DNA of 64,000 nucleotides from Solirubrobacteraceae bacterium (GCA_017882375.1 JADGPP010000004.1:1-64000), one strand, 5' to 3'; counted from the first letter of the stretch, positions 18,283-27,967 are shown. Translations and numbers: made by a program. The notes: generated by a model from the letters alone, not told the origin.

Positions 18283-18288
18283 TAGACT
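18283..18288 (+). promoter_or_regulatory. -10 element TAGACT of leaderless pdxS
   Basis: TAGACT ends seven bases before ATG 18295, so the predicted transcript starts on the start codon. No Shine-Dalgarno sequence is present. Confidence 0.6.
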
Positions 18289-18294
18289 TGGGTC

Positions 18295-19179
18295 ATGCGC
18301 GACGAGTCAACATTCGCGGTCAAGACAGGCTTGGCCGAGATGCTCAAGGGCGGGGTGATCATGGACGTGGTCAACGCCGCTCAGGCGACGGTCGCCGAGG
18401 AGGCTGGCGCCGTCGCGGTGATGGCGCTCGAGCGCGTTCCCGCCGACATCCGCCGCGATGGCGGTGTCGCGAGGATGTCCGATCCGGAGATGATCGCCGG
18501 CATTCAGGAGGCCGTGAGCATCCCCGTGATGGCCAAGGCGCGCATCGGGCACTTCCTCGAGGCGCAGGTGCTGCAGGCGCTGGAGGTCGACTACGTCGAC
18601 GAGTCCGAGGTGCTGACGCCGGCCGACGAGAGCAATCACATCGACAAGTGGGCGTTCAAGGTGCCGTTCGTCTGCGGCGCGACGAACCTCGGCGAGGCGC
18701 TGCGACGGATCGGCGAGGGTGCGGCGATGATCCGCTCCAAGGGCGAGGCCGGCACCGGCGACATCGTCGAGGCGGTCCGCCACATGCGCTCGATCACCGG
18801 CGAGATCCGTCGTCTGCAAACGCTGGCCGACGCTGAGCTCGCGACCGCCGCCAAGGAGCTCGCGGCGCCGCTTGACATCGTGCGCCTCCTCGCCGGCGAC
18901 GGCAAGCTGCCCGTCGTGCTGTTCTGCGCCGGCGGGATCGCCACGCCGGCCGACGCCGCGCTGATGATGGCGCTCGGCGCCGAAGGCGTGTTCGTCGGCT
19001 CGGGCATCTTCAAGTCCGACGACCCGCCGACGCGAGCGCGCGCGATCGTCGAGGCGACGACGCACTGGCAGGACCCCGAGCGCGTGGCCGCCGCCTCGCG
19101 CGGTCTCGGGCCGGCGATGGTCAGCCTGGAGAGCTCCAAGCTCGAGGGCGAGCAGCTCCTGGCCCAGCGTGGTTGGTAG
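18295..19179 (+). CDS. pdxS: Pyridoxal 5'-phosphate synthase, lyase subunit PdxS
   Basis: This is a 294-aa TIM-barrel protein that builds PLP from ribose 5-phosphate, glyceraldehyde 3-phosphate and ammonia supplied by PdxT. Family motifs are [48 protein letters not shown] (with the catalytic Lys) and [14 protein letters not shown]. The phosphate-binding segment [19 protein letters not shown] is complete. The length is normal for PdxS. pdxT follows 69 bases downstream, as is usual for the DXP-independent B6 pathway. The mRNA appears leaderless. Confidence 0.97.
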   Translation: MRDESTFAVKTGLAEMLKGGVIMDVVNAAQATVAEEAGAVAVMALERVPADIRRDGGVARMSDPEMIAGIQEAVSIPVMAKARIGHFLEAQVLQALEVDYVDESEVLTPADESNHIDKWAFKVPFVCGATNLGEALRRIGEGAAMIRSKGEAGTGDIVEAVRHMRSITGEIRRLQTLADAELATAAKELAAPLDIVRLLAGDGKLPVVLFCAGGIATPADAALMMALGAEGVFVGSGIFKSDDPPTRARAIVEATTHWQDPERVAAASRGLGPAMVSLESSKLEGEQLLAQRGW

Positions 19180-19248
19180 CAGCTGGGCTCGTTCGAGTGG
19201 ACGAGGACGGTCGAAGGTCGAGCGAGACAAGGACGCAGGGAGCGTGGC

Positions 19249-19872
19249 GTGCTAAGCACGCGAGCGACCGAGGACGCCGGCTCGCGAAGGCCATCGGGCG
19301 TCCTGATTGGCGTGCTTGCGCTGCAGGGCGACTTCGAGGCGCACGAGCGCGTGCTGCGGCGGCTCGGCGCGGGGGTGCGCGAGGTGCGCGTCATCGACGA
19401 TCTGGATGGGATCGCCGGTCTGGTCATCCCCGGCGGCGAGTCGACGACGATGATGTTCGGCGTGCAGCGCGAGGGCCTGGCCGAGCCGCTGCGCGAGCTG
19501 GTCGCCGGCGGGCTGCCCGTGCTGGGATCGTGCGCCGGGCTGATCATGCTCGACTGCGCGCACCTCGGGCTGATGGACATTCGCGCGCAGCGCAACGCCT
19601 TCGGGCGCCAGATCAAGAGCTTTGAGACAGACCTCGACGTGGCCGGCCTGCCTGGCGGACCGCTGCACGGCGTGTTCATCCGCGCTCCGTGGATCGCCGA
19701 GCACGGCGACGGCGTGGAGATCCTCGCGGAGGTCGACGGTCACCCGGTGGCCGCGCGCGAGGGTCGCCTGCTGGCGGTGGCGTTTCACACCGAGCTGACC
19801 GAGGACGATCGCCTGCACGTGCTGCTGCTGGAGTGGGCGCAGTCGGCTAGCGCGCAGGCGCCGCGCGGCTGA
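19249..19872 (+). CDS. pdxT: Pyridoxal 5'-phosphate synthase, glutaminase subunit PdxT
   Basis: This is a class I glutamine amidotransferase of 207 aa that releases ammonia from glutamine for PdxS. The start of the fold is IGVLALQGDFEAHERVL. LVIPGGESTTM is the family signature, the nucleophilic cysteine is in LGSCAGLIML, and the catalytic His/Glu pair is in LLAVAFHTELTEDDRLH. The N-terminus is about 17 residues longer than in typical PdxT. GTG 19249 has an AGGGAG ribosome-binding site, so this extension seems real. A shorter start would need a rarer codon. Confidence 0.94.
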   Translation: MLSTRATEDAGSRRPSGVLIGVLALQGDFEAHERVLRRLGAGVREVRVIDDLDGIAGLVIPGGESTTMMFGVQREGLAEPLRELVAGGLPVLGSCAGLIMLDCAHLGLMDIRAQRNAFGRQIKSFETDLDVAGLPGGPLHGVFIRAPWIAEHGDGVEILAEVDGHPVAAREGRLLAVAFHTELTEDDRLHVLLLEWAQSASAQAPRG

Positions 19873-19941
19873 GCTGCTCGCCGCCGGTTGCGGCAGGGTC
19901 GGGCAGGAGATGGCGGCGCAGGAAGGCGAGCTTGACGCCGA

Positions 19942-20817
19942 TCAGCTCGCGTGCAAGGGCGAGCCCGGCGGCGCCGATCGCTGCAGCGCGTCCCAGCCCT
20001 GGTCGAGCTCGTTTTCGGCGTGCTCGGTGGCGAGACCGCCGCGCAGGCCGAACAGACGCTTGGCGCGCAGCAGGTACACGACGACGGCGAGGTTGATGAC
20101 GAACGCGATCACCTTGAAGACGGTCGCGCGGTTGGCGATCTCATAGATCTCCAGTGGCAGCAGCGAGGTGGTCACGATGAACGTCAGATACTCCGCCCAG
20201 CGCCGCTGAAGCCACAGGCCCACGCCCTCGATCCCCTCGACGACGCCGTACAGCAGCAGCACGCCGCCGACGAGGTGCAGGTGCGAGGAGGAGGTCGTGA
20301 AGGCGTTGTCGATGTCGTGCAGCAGACCGGTGCTGTGCGACTGGCTCGCCGCGACGCCTCCCTGCAGGTCGGCGATCACCTTGTAGAAGGTCTGTCGCAG
20401 CGTCGCGCGGTCGGCTGCGAACAGGAGCACGAGCAGCCCCAGCGCGCAGAGGACGACGAAGTGAAACCCGCGATCGAGCGCGATCAGTCGCAGCACGACC
20501 TTGTCGCGCAGCGGCTTGCCGCGCAACGGCAGCTCGATCTCCTCGCGTTCGGGCGGGTGCGCCCGCGCGGGATCGGCCGGGGGCGCCAGCGCCAGCCAGC
20601 TGTCACAGCGCAGGCAGCGATACCAGCGCGCCCCGGCGGCGTCCTGACGGGCGAACAGGGCGTCCTCGGGACGCAGCTCGGCGGCGTCGGTGCCGACGAG
20701 CTCGTGCCCGCGCACGCTGCAGATCGACAGCTCCCAGTGCAGGCGCGGGCGAAACCGCCGCGGCGGCTGCGTGCCGGGTGGCTCGCGGTTCACGCGGCTC
20801 ATCTTCGCATGCGCCAT
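19942..20817 (-). CDS. DUF2127 family membrane protein with N-terminal cysteine motif
   Basis: This is a protein of up to 291 aa. The first 90 residues are soluble and include CSVRGHELV and YRCLRCDSWLAL, which resemble a degenerate zinc ribbon. The C-terminal part has at least four hydrophobic helices (VVLCALGLLVLLFA, LVGGVLLLYGVVEGIEGVGLWLQ, YLTFIVTTSLLPLEIYEIA, VIAFVINLAVVVYLL), matching the DUF2127 family of unknown function. The start may be ATG 20817 or ATG 20802; neither has a clear ribosome-binding site. It is divergent from the RpiB-like gene. Confidence 0.8.
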   Translation of the reverse strand: MAHAKMSRVNREPPGTQPPRRFRPRLHWELSICSVRGHELVGTDAAELRPEDALFARQDAAGARWYRCLRCDSWLALAPPADPARAHPPEREEIELPLRGKPLRDKVVLRLIALDRGFHFVVLCALGLLVLLFAADRATLRQTFYKVIADLQGGVAASQSHSTGLLHDIDNAFTTSSSHLHLVGGVLLLYGVVEGIEGVGLWLQRRWAEYLTFIVTTSLLPLEIYEIANRATVFKVIAFVINLAVVVYLLRAKRLFGLRGGLATEHAENELDQGWDALQRSAPPGSPLHAS

Positions 20818-20861
20818 ACGTGACGGGCAAGCGGCGGATCGACGCTGGCATACTCGCGCGC

Positions 20862-21320
20862 ATGCGCATCTCGATTGCCGCGGATGAGCTGACCGGTGTC
20901 GCCTCGGCGCTGGCAGCGCAGCTGCAGCGCCGCGGGCATGCGACGCTCGCGCACGGCGCGCTCGGCGCCGGCGAGCGCGCCGACTGGGCCTGGGCGGCCG
21001 AGGCGGCGGCGCGCGATGTCGCCGAGGGCCGCGCCGAGCAGGCGATCGTCTGCTGCTGGACGGGCACGGGCGCGTCGATCGCCGCGAACAAGGTCGACTC
21101 GATCCGCGCGGCGCTGTGCCTCGATGCGGCGACGGCCACGGGTGCGCGACGCTGGAACGACGCGAACGTGCTCGCGCTGAGCCTGCGCAGCACCTCCGAG
21201 GCCGAGCTCGCGGAGATCCTCGACGCCTGGTTCGCGGCCGAGCCGAGCGACGATGCCGAGGATCGCGCGAACGTCGCGCACCTCGCGGAGATCGAGGGCG
21301 CCGGAGGCGACCCTTTCTGA
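20862..21320 (+). CDS. rpiB: RpiB/LacA/LacB-type sugar-phosphate isomerase
   Basis: This is a 152-aa Rossmann-like protein of the RpiB family, which interconverts ribose and ribulose 5-phosphates or similar aldoses and ketoses. It starts with RISIAADELTGVASALAAQL and has the loop CCWTGTGASIAANKVDSIRAALC, where RpiB usually has C-G-T-G-x-G and a catalytic Cys; here the CCWTGTGAS form keeps a Cys. NDANVLALSLR is also typical. CATACT at 20849-20854 puts +1 one base before ATG 20862, so this start is preferred over the ORF-track start at 20778. The precise sugar is not certain. Confidence 0.8.
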   Translation: MRISIAADELTGVASALAAQLQRRGHATLAHGALGAGERADWAWAAEAAARDVAEGRAEQAIVCCWTGTGASIAANKVDSIRAALCLDAATATGARRWNDANVLALSLRSTSEAELAEILDAWFAAEPSDDAEDRANVAHLAEIEGAGGDPF

Positions 21321-21352
21321 CGGGCTCGCGTCCCCGGGCGCAGGCCGCGCGC

Positions 21353-22381
21353 CTAGGCCGGGCCGAAACGCACTACGCCGTCGTTCTCGCGCTCGACCAC
21401 GCTGCCCTCGGCGAGCAGCAGGTCGACGTGGCCGAGCACCTCCGACAGCGTCAGGTAGGCCTGCGTGACGGCGACGTTGCCCCACAGCTCGTGGGCGATC
21501 TCATGCGCCGTTCGCGGTTGCGCCTCGACCAGGCGGCGGATCTTCTCCGCGCGCCGGCGGTGCAGGCGCATGCGCTCGTCGATCAGCGCCGCGTGGTCGA
21601 CGATCGGCGGCCCATGACCGGGAAGCACGAGGGAGAGCTCCATCGCGCGCGTCTGCGCCAGCGACGCGATGTAGGTGACGAGCGCCTGCGGGCGCGGGCC
21701 TGTGTAGTCGGGCTCGGCGCCGAGCGGGCGCGCGAGCAACGGGTTGGAGGAGATGTGCTTGATCAGGTGGTCGGCCGCGAGCAGGATCGAGCGGGACTCG
21801 TCGTAGAAGACCGTGTCCGAGGGACTGTGGCCGGGCCTGTGCAGGACCTTCAGCGTGCGGTCGCGCAGGCGAAGCTCGCTGCCGTCGGCGAGCGGCCGCG
21901 TGACCTCGACGGCCGAGCCCCACGCGCGAAAGCCCGCCGACACGGCGCGCAGTGCGGTGACGACTTCCGGCGGGATGCCGTGGCGCAGCATGATTCCCTC
22001 GGCGAAGGAGTCGTCGGCGTCGGCCTGCTCGCCGTAGCGCGAGAGGTACGGCGCGAGCGCGTCCAGCGCGGCCACCTCGGCGCCCGAGCGACGGGCGAGG
22101 ATGCTCGCGAGCCCGAAGTGGTCGATGTGCTGATGGCTGACGACCAGCAGCTCGATGTCCTCGACCGCGTGCCCGCGCGCCGCGAGCGCCTGTTCGAGCT
22201 CGTCCAGCGCCTTGGCCGAGTTGGGGCCCGAGTCGATCAGCGTGAGCGGCGAGTCCTCGATCAGGTAGGCGTTGATGCGCCCGACGCGAAACGGCGTGGG
22301 AACGGCCAGGCGGTGGATCCCGGCCTCGGCGGCCAGCGCCAGCTGCTGACGCTCCTCGCGCTGGGCGTCCTCGTCGCTCAC
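21353..22381 (-). CDS. MBL-fold metallohydrolase
   Basis: This is a 342-aa protein. The zinc site is HQHIDHFG (HxHxDH) near residue 95, with the further ligands in LHRPGHSPSDTVFYD, LLAADHLI and VLPGHGPPI. A C-terminal winged-helix-like segment of about 70 residues (RAEKIRRLVEAQPRTAHEIAHELWG...YLTLSEVLGHVDLLLAEGSV) is of the kind found in LACTB2-like and glyoxalase II-related hydrolases. GTG 22381 overlaps the phosphohexomutase stop (GTGA), so the two form a coupled pair. The substrate is unknown. Confidence 0.85.
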   Translation of the reverse strand: MSDEDAQREERQQLALAAEAGIHRLAVPTPFRVGRINAYLIEDSPLTLIDSGPNSAKALDELEQALAARGHAVEDIELLVVSHQHIDHFGLASILARRSGAEVAALDALAPYLSRYGEQADADDSFAEGIMLRHGIPPEVVTALRAVSAGFRAWGSAVEVTRPLADGSELRLRDRTLKVLHRPGHSPSDTVFYDESRSILLAADHLIKHISSNPLLARPLGAEPDYTGPRPQALVTYIASLAQTRAMELSLVLPGHGPPIVDHAALIDERMRLHRRRAEKIRRLVEAQPRTAHEIAHELWGNVAVTQAYLTLSEVLGHVDLLLAEGSVVERENDGVVRFGPA

Positions 22382-23787
22382 GAGCGGATCAGCGCGAGGA
22401 CCTCGTCGCGGCGCCTGGCCATGTCCTGCGGCGAGCGCAGCGACTCCAGGCACAGGCGCAGCAGCGGCTCGGTGTTCGACGGGCGCACGTTGAAGTGCCA
22501 GTCCTCGTAGTCGATCGAGATCCCGTCGAGGCGTTTCTGCTCGGCGTCTGCATAGCGCTCGGCGATCTCCTCGATCTTCGCCAGCGGGTCTGAGACTTCG
22601 GAGTTGACCTCGCCGGAGATGAAGTAGCGCTCGTGGTAGGGCGCGAGCAGCTGCGACATCGACTTGCCCTCGCTGCAGAGCAGCTCGAGCACCATCAGCG
22701 CCGGGATCGTGCCCGAGTCGGCGCAGTAGAAGTCGCGGAAGTAGTAGTGCCCGGAGACCTCGCCGCCGAACAGCGAGCCCTCCTTGCGCATGCGCGTCTT
22801 GAAGAAGGCGTGCCCGACGCGGTTGATGAACGGCGTGCCGCCGGCCGCCGTGACCGTGTCGGGCACGGCGCGCGAGGCGCGCACGTCGTAGAGGATCGCC
22901 TCGCCGGGGCTCTTGCGCAGCAGCGACTCGGCGAGCAGTGCGGTGAGGAAGTCGCCGTCGACGAAGGCTCCCGTCTCGTCGATGAAGAAGCAGCGGTCGG
23001 CGTCGCCGTCCCAGGCGATTCCCAGGTCGGCGCCGGTCTCCAGCACGCGCTCGATGATCAGCTTGCGGTTCTCCGGCAGCAGCGGATTGGGCTCGTGGTC
23101 GGGGAAGTTGCCGTCGGGTGTCCAGTAGGTCTCGATCAGCTCCAACTCCAGGCTCTCCAGCAGCGGCCCGACCACCGGGCCGGCCATGCCGTTGCCGCCG
23201 TCGACGACGACCTTCAGCGGCCTCGGCGCGCAGCGCACGACGTCTGGGTCGATGAACTTCAGCGCCGCGGTCTGGAACTCCTGGAAGAGGTCGACCTCCT
23301 CGAGCGTTCCACGTTCAGAGCCCTCGCTCGCTGCGTCCTGCCCGGCGCCCGCGCCTTCGGCTTCGATCCGCCTGCGGATGTCCTGGATGCCCGAGTCGCC
23401 CGACAGCGCGATCGCGCCCTCGCGGACGAGCTTGGCCCCGGTGTAGGCCTTCGGGTTGTGCGAGGCGGTGCACATCAGCCCGCCGTCGAGCTCGCGCGAG
23501 CCGACGAGGAAGTAGAGCATCTCGCTGCCGACCTGCCCGGCGTCGATCACGCTCGCCCCGGCGCCGAGCAGCCCCTCGCGGTAGCGCGCCGAAAGCTCGG
23601 GCGCGCTCAGGCGCATGTCCCGACCGAGGCCGATGCGCAGCTGGGAGGCGGGCTTGCCGGCGAGACCCGCGAGCACGTGCGCGAACGCGCGGCCGATGCC
23701 CTCGGCGACGTCGCCGTCGATCTGCTCGCCGTACAGGCCGCGGATGTCATACGCCTTGAAGATCTCAGGTGTCGGGGAGGCGCCCAT
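22378..23787 (-). CDS. Phosphomannomutase/phosphoglucomutase
   Basis: This is a 469-aa alpha-D-phosphohexomutase that moves phosphate between C6 and C1 of mannose or glucose phosphate. The catalytic phosphoserine is in MCTASHNPKAYTGAKLV, the Mg2+ loop is IAWDGDADRCFFID, the sugar-binding loop GGEVSGHYYFRD follows, and the phosphate-binding C-terminal loop is RPSNTEPLLR. Minus-strand TAGGAT (23803-23798) puts +1 four bases before ATG 23787 (MGASPTPEIFKAYDIRG), so I prefer this over ATG 23799. It likely supplies mannose-1-P or glucose-1-P for envelope glycans. Confidence 0.93.
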   Translation of the reverse strand: MGASPTPEIFKAYDIRGLYGEQIDGDVAEGIGRAFAHVLAGLAGKPASQLRIGLGRDMRLSAPELSARYREGLLGAGASVIDAGQVGSEMLYFLVGSRELDGGLMCTASHNPKAYTGAKLVREGAIALSGDSGIQDIRRRIEAEGAGAGQDAASEGSERGTLEEVDLFQEFQTAALKFIDPDVVRCAPRPLKVVVDGGNGMAGPVVGPLLESLELELIETYWTPDGNFPDHEPNPLLPENRKLIIERVLETGADLGIAWDGDADRCFFIDETGAFVDGDFLTALLAESLLRKSPGEAILYDVRASRAVPDTVTAAGGTPFINRVGHAFFKTRMRKEGSLFGGEVSGHYYFRDFYCADSGTIPALMVLELLCSEGKSMSQLLAPYHERYFISGEVNSEVSDPLAKIEEIAERYADAEQKRLDGISIDYEDWHFNVRPSNTEPLLRLCLESLRSPQDMARRRDEVLALIRS

Positions 23788-23876
23788 GCGGCCGTCCATC
23801 CTATGCGTCCGCGCGCACCGGCTCCGGTCTCGCTCCCGGGCGCCCCCACACGCGGGGGATTCGTAGACTCCGATGC

Positions 23877-24626
23877 ATGTCAGGACATTCCAAGTGGGCG
23901 AGCATCAAGCACAAGAAGGCGATCGTGGACTCGCGTCGCGGCAAGCACTTCTCCAAGCTCACGCGCGCGATCATGGTGGCCGCGCGCGACGGCGGCGGGG
24001 ATCCGGTCGGCAATCCGTCGCTCGAGCTGGCGATTCGCAAGGCCAGGGAAGCGTCGATGCCCAAGGACAACATCGAGCGCGCGATCGCCAAGGGAACCGG
24101 CGAGGGCGGCGAGGCCGACGCGATCGAGACGGTGCTGTACGAGGGCTACGGCCCGGGCGGCGTGGCGCTGCTCGTGGAGGCGATGACCGAGAACCGCAAC
24201 CGCACGGGCGCCGACGTCCGCCACGCCTTCTCAAAGCACGGCGGCAGCCTCGGCGAGCCGGGCTCGGTGGCCTACCTATTCGACAAGAAGGGCTCGATCG
24301 TCGTCGACGCGACGCGCTACTCCGAAGACGACCTGCTGCCCGCCGTGGAGGCCGGCGCGGAGGACATCGCGGCCGACGACGACGTGTTCGAGGTGATCTC
24401 CGAGCCGGCCGAGTTCACCGCCGTGCGCCATGCGCTGGAGCAGGCGGGCGTCGAGATGGACAGCGCCGAGATGGCCTACCGGCCCTCCAGCCTGGTGCCG
24501 GTCGACGAGAGTCACGCCGGCGCGCTGATGCGCCTGATCGAGTCGCTGGAAGAGAGCGACGACGTCGAAGCCGTGCACGCCAACTTCGATGCGCCCGCCG
24601 ACGTCCTGGAACGGGTGGCGGGCTAG
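23877..24626 (+). CDS. yebC: YebC/PmpR (TACO1) family protein
   Basis: This is a 249-aa protein with the invariant start MSGHSKWASIKHKKAIVDSRRG and a LYEGYGPGGVALLVEAMTENRNRT segment typical of the YebC/TACO1 family. Members bind DNA as regulators or act on ribosomes stalled at proline stretches. TAGACT at 23864-23869 puts +1 one base before ATG 23877, so it is near-leaderless. In many genomes yebC sits next to ruvCAB. Here a cyclase gene lies between, on the opposite strand, and the two stop codons overlap in one CTAG (24623-24626). Confidence 0.96.
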   Translation: MSGHSKWASIKHKKAIVDSRRGKHFSKLTRAIMVAARDGGGDPVGNPSLELAIRKAREASMPKDNIERAIAKGTGEGGEADAIETVLYEGYGPGGVALLVEAMTENRNRTGADVRHAFSKHGGSLGEPGSVAYLFDKKGSIVVDATRYSEDDLLPAVEAGAEDIAADDDVFEVISEPAEFTAVRHALEQAGVEMDSAEMAYRPSSLVPVDESHAGALMRLIESLEESDDVEAVHANFDAPADVLERVAG

Positions 24627-25753
24627 CTTTCGCTCTCGGGCGCCTGACGCCGCGCGCGAAACAGCGACACCGGGTCGCGGATGCCGCGCAGGCGCCGTTC
24701 GCCGGCGAACGACCAGTCATAGGGGCCGTCGATCGACTCGCGCAGCTCGCGCTCGACGAGCAGGCTCCCCGGCCGAGCGACGGCCGTGATGCGGCTGGCG
24801 AGGTTCACGGGGCGCCCGAACCAGTCGCCGGCGCGCGGGAGGGCCTGTCCGATCGCCGCGCCGGCGCGCAGCTGGGGGAACTCCTCGCCCTCTGCTTCGG
24901 CGGCGTCGATCAGGCTCAGCGTGGCGCCAAGCAGCGGCTCGGGCTCGGGCGAGGCGAGCATCGCCGCGTCGCCGATCGTCTTGACCAGCCGAACGGGCGG
25001 CTCGGCGACGTCGCCGGCCAGGGCTTCCAGGCGCACCGCCAGGCGACCGAGCTCGTCGGGCGCCACTTCCTCGCCCAGGCGGGTGAAGCCGACGAGATCG
25101 GCGAAGCAGATGGATACCTCGCGCGAGCCGGGCAGCTGCCCGCCACTTCGCTCCAGCGCGCTGACGACGGTGCTCTGCGTGGCGTGTTTGAGGTGCAGTG
25201 TGAGCACGCTGTCGACCAGCGGGTTGACCAGCGGGTACAGCGCGCCGGCGGCCTGCGCGTAGCGGTTGGCGAGCTCGGGCTCGCTCATGCCCGGCTGGAG
25301 CACGAGTTTCAGCGGCAGGGCGCGCAGCGCTTCGGCCACCTGGGAGAGGCCGCGGCCGAGCACGCGCATCAGGTCGAGCAGATCGTCGTCGGAGATCCCT
25401 GCGTCACGTGCGACGTGAGTCATCCGCGCGGACTCCAGCTCGGCTTCGGTGTACACGGCGTCGTCCTGCTCGGGGATCGGCAGTCCCATCGCTCTGCGCG
25501 CCGCGATCAGGAAGCTCTCCTCGACTCCGCTCATCTCGGCCACTTCACCCGAGGTGTAGCGCTCGCTGCCGACGATCACGCGGTCGGCTGGCAGGTACAC
25601 GATCGAGCCCGCGGCGGTGCTGCGGCGCAGCTCGGCCAGCGGCACGCCGTCGTCGGCGAGCTGTTGCAGCAGCGCCAGGCGCTCTGTCCGCTGCGCGCCG
25701 TCGACCCCGTCGAGCAGGCCCTCTGCGGCGAAGTCGATCCGCTCGGCGCTCAT
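24623..25753 (-). CDS. Class III adenylate/guanylate cyclase with Rv1264-type regulatory domain
   Basis: This is a 376-aa cytosolic protein. Residues 1-205 are a helical N-terminal domain like the autoinhibitory, pH-sensing part of mycobacterial Rv1264. Residues about 210-360 form a class III cyclase catalytic domain: VSICFADLVGFTRLGEEV holds the first metal Asp, VKTIGDAAMLAS the second, and WFGRPVNLASRITAVARPGSLLV the transition-state region. The usual substrate-selecting Lys and the Asp/Cys are to be checked by alignment. It would make cAMP (or cGMP) in response to an internal signal. It is convergent with yebC and divergent from ruvC. Confidence 0.86.
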   Translation of the reverse strand: MSAERIDFAAEGLLDGVDGAQRTERLALLQQLADDGVPLAELRRSTAAGSIVYLPADRVIVGSERYTSGEVAEMSGVEESFLIAARRAMGLPIPEQDDAVYTEAELESARMTHVARDAGISDDDLLDLMRVLGRGLSQVAEALRALPLKLVLQPGMSEPELANRYAQAAGALYPLVNPLVDSVLTLHLKHATQSTVVSALERSGGQLPGSREVSICFADLVGFTRLGEEVAPDELGRLAVRLEALAGDVAEPPVRLVKTIGDAAMLASPEPEPLLGATLSLIDAAEAEGEEFPQLRAGAAIGQALPRAGDWFGRPVNLASRITAVARPGSLLVERELRESIDGPYDWSFAGERRLRGIRDPVSLFRARRQAPESES

Positions 25754-25809
25754 CTAACGCGCAGCGTACGCCAGGCAGGCGTCCGGTGGCGGGCGCAGAA
25801 TCACCGACC

Positions 25810-26310
25810 ATGATCGTTCTCGGAATCGACCCCGGCCTGGCCAACACCGGCTATGGCGTGGTGGCGCTGCGCGGCGGCCGCCTCGCGGCGCTCGACGGGG
25901 GCGTGATCCAGACGCGCGCCGAGAGCCCGCGCGAGCAGCGCCTGGCGGACATCCACGAGGAGGTCGATCGGTTGATCTGTACGCACGAACCCGATGCGGT
26001 GGCGCTGGAGGAGCTGTACTTCGGCCAGAACGTGCGCACGGCTTTCGCCGTCGGCCACGCCCGCGGCGTCGTGATGCTCGCGGCCGGCCAGCGCAGGCTG
26101 CCCTGCAGCGGCTACACGCCCCAGCAGGTCAAGGGCGCGGTCTGTGGCAACGGCCGCGCAGCCAAGGACCAGGTCTCGCGAATGGTGCAGACGCTGCTCT
26201 CACTTGAGCACGAGCCGCGACCCGACCACGCCGCCGACGCGCTTGCGGTGGCGATCTGCCACGCCAACTGCGCGCCGCTGACGCGGGCGCTCGCGAAGGC
26301 CGGCGCATGA
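25810..26310 (+). CDS. ruvC: Holliday junction resolvase RuvC
   Basis: This is a 166-aa endonuclease that cuts Holliday junctions symmetrically. The catalytic acidic residues are in VLGIDPGLANTGYGVV (Asp), ALEELYFGQNVRTAF (Glu) and the C-terminal PDHAADALAVAICH (Asp). CAGAAT at 25796-25801 gives a +1 two bases before ATG 25810. The stop overlaps the ruvA start (ATGA). It is the first gene of the ruvCAB operon. Confidence 0.97.
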   Translation: MIVLGIDPGLANTGYGVVALRGGRLAALDGGVIQTRAESPREQRLADIHEEVDRLICTHEPDAVALEELYFGQNVRTAFAVGHARGVVMLAAGQRRLPCSGYTPQQVKGAVCGNGRAAKDQVSRMVQTLLSLEHEPRPDHAADALAVAICHANCAPLTRALAKAGA

Positions 26311-26927
26311 TCTCGCTGCTGCGCGGAGAGGTGGCCGTGCGCCGCGCCGATCACGTCGTGATCCTGTGCGACAGCGTCGGCTATCGCGCGGCCGTCTCGG
26401 CCGAGACGCTGCGCCACGTGCCGCCGGTCGGCGAGCAGGTGACGCTGCATGCGCACCTGATCGTCCGCGACGACGCGCTGGCGCTGTACGGCTTTGCAGC
26501 CGAACAGGAGCGCGACCTGTTCCTGATGCTTCTCTCCGTGCAGGCCGTGGGGCCGAAGGTGGCGCTCGCGGTCCTCTCCGGCGGCCCGCCGCGCGAGCTG
26601 ATCATGGCGATCGCCGCCGGCGATGCGGCGCGCTTTCAGGCCGTGCCGGGAATCGGCAAGCGCACGGCCGAGCGGATCATCGTCGAGCTGCGCGAGAAGG
26701 TTGTCGTTCGCAGCGATGGCGAGGCCGCCGACGAGTCGATCCTCGCTTCGCGCGGATCGCACGGCGATGACGCCGCTGCGGGCACGGGTCGCGGCCTGGC
26801 GCGCGCCGGGCTGATCGAGCTCGGCTACACGCCGGGCGAAGTCGACGGGCTGCTGATGGATGCCGAGGGCGAGAGCGCCGAGGAGCTGATCGCGCACGCG
26901 CTGCGCCTGGCGCGATCGGGATCATGA
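26307..26927 (+). CDS. ruvA: Holliday junction branch migration protein RuvA
   Basis: This is a 206-aa protein. The N-terminal OB-fold ([35 protein letters not shown]) is followed by two helix-hairpin-helix motifs ([19 protein letters not shown] and [21 protein letters not shown]). A C-terminal three-helix domain ([19 protein letters not shown]) contacts RuvB. RuvA tetramers hold the junction open while RuvB drives branch migration. Both ends overlap neighbouring genes by four bases. Confidence 0.97.
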   Translation: MISLLRGEVAVRRADHVVILCDSVGYRAAVSAETLRHVPPVGEQVTLHAHLIVRDDALALYGFAAEQERDLFLMLLSVQAVGPKVALAVLSGGPPRELIMAIAAGDAARFQAVPGIGKRTAERIIVELREKVVVRSDGEAADESILASRGSHGDDAAAGTGRGLARAGLIELGYTPGEVDGLLMDAEGESAEELIAHALRLARSGS

Positions 26928-27967
26928 GCAGCGACACCACAGCGGTGCCCGAGACGGCGCGCATCCAGACCCCGTATCTCGTCCCCGAGGACGAGCTCGA
27001 CCGCTCGCTGCGTCCCCGGCGCCTGGGTGACTTCGTCGGCCAGGAGTCCTTGCGCGAGCAGCTCGCCGTCGCGATCGAGGCCGCCAGCGCGCGCGGCGAT
27101 GCGCTCGATCACGTGCTGCTCGCCGGCCCCCCCGGGCTGGGCAAGACCTCGCTCGCGCAGATCGTCGCCGCCGAGCTGGAAGTGCCGTTCGTGCAGACGG
27201 CCGGGCCGGCGCTGGAGCGAAAGGGAGACATCGCTGCATTCCTGACCGCGCTGGAGCCGCGCAGCGTGTTCTTCGTCGACGAGATCCACCGGCTGCCGCG
27301 GACGCTGGAGGAGACGTTCTACCCGGCGATGGAGGATCACCGCCTGCCGATCACCGTCGGTCAGGGGGCCGGCGCGCGCGTGGTCACGCTCGAGCTGCCG
27401 CCGTTCACGCTCGTCGGCGCGACGACGCGCACGGGGCTGCTGACGACGCCGCTGCGCGATCGCTTCGGCATCCAGGCGCGCCTGGAGCCCTATGCCGTGG
27501 ACGACCTCGCGCAGATCGTGCGCCGCTCGGCGGGGATCCTGGAGATCGGCCTCGACGACGAGGGCGCCGTGGCGATCGCGGCGCGCAGCAGGGGAACTCC
27601 ACGCGTGGCCAATCGACTGCTCAAGCGGGTGCGCGATTTCGCCGAGGTGCGCATGCAGGGCGTCGTCACCGCGCCGGCGGCACAGGCGGCGCTGGAGATG
27701 CTGGAGGTCGACGAGCTCGGGCTCGACCGCCTGGATCGTGCGATCCTGCGCGCGATCTGTGTCAAATTCGAGGGTGGGCCCGTCGGGCTGTCGACACTCG
27801 CGGTGGCAGTCGGCGAGGAGCAGGACACGATCGAGGACGTCTATGAGCCCTACCTGCTGAAGGAGGGGCTGATCAAGCGCACGCCGCGCGGTCGCGCGGC
27901 AACGGCGGCGGCGTTCGCGCACATGGGCCTGCAAGCTCCGGCGCCGGGAGACCAGGCGCTGTTCTGA
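26924..27967 (+). CDS. ruvB: Holliday junction DNA helicase RuvB
   Basis: This is a 347-aa AAA+ motor. The N-terminal signature is [22 protein letters not shown], Walker A is [16 protein letters not shown], Walker B is [12 protein letters not shown], sensor 1 is [21 protein letters not shown], and the C-terminal winged helix ends with [17 protein letters not shown]. It couples ATP hydrolysis to branch migration with RuvA. The ATGA overlap with ruvA shows tight coupling. It ends the ruv operon. Confidence 0.98.
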   Translation: MSSDTTAVPETARIQTPYLVPEDELDRSLRPRRLGDFVGQESLREQLAVAIEAASARGDALDHVLLAGPPGLGKTSLAQIVAAELEVPFVQTAGPALERKGDIAAFLTALEPRSVFFVDEIHRLPRTLEETFYPAMEDHRLPITVGQGAGARVVTLELPPFTLVGATTRTGLLTTPLRDRFGIQARLEPYAVDDLAQIVRRSAGILEIGLDDEGAVAIAARSRGTPRVANRLLKRVRDFAEVRMQGVVTAPAAQAALEMLEVDELGLDRLDRAILRAICVKFEGGPVGLSTLAVAVGEEQDTIEDVYEPYLLKEGLIKRTPRGRAATAAAFAHMGLQAPAPGDQALF

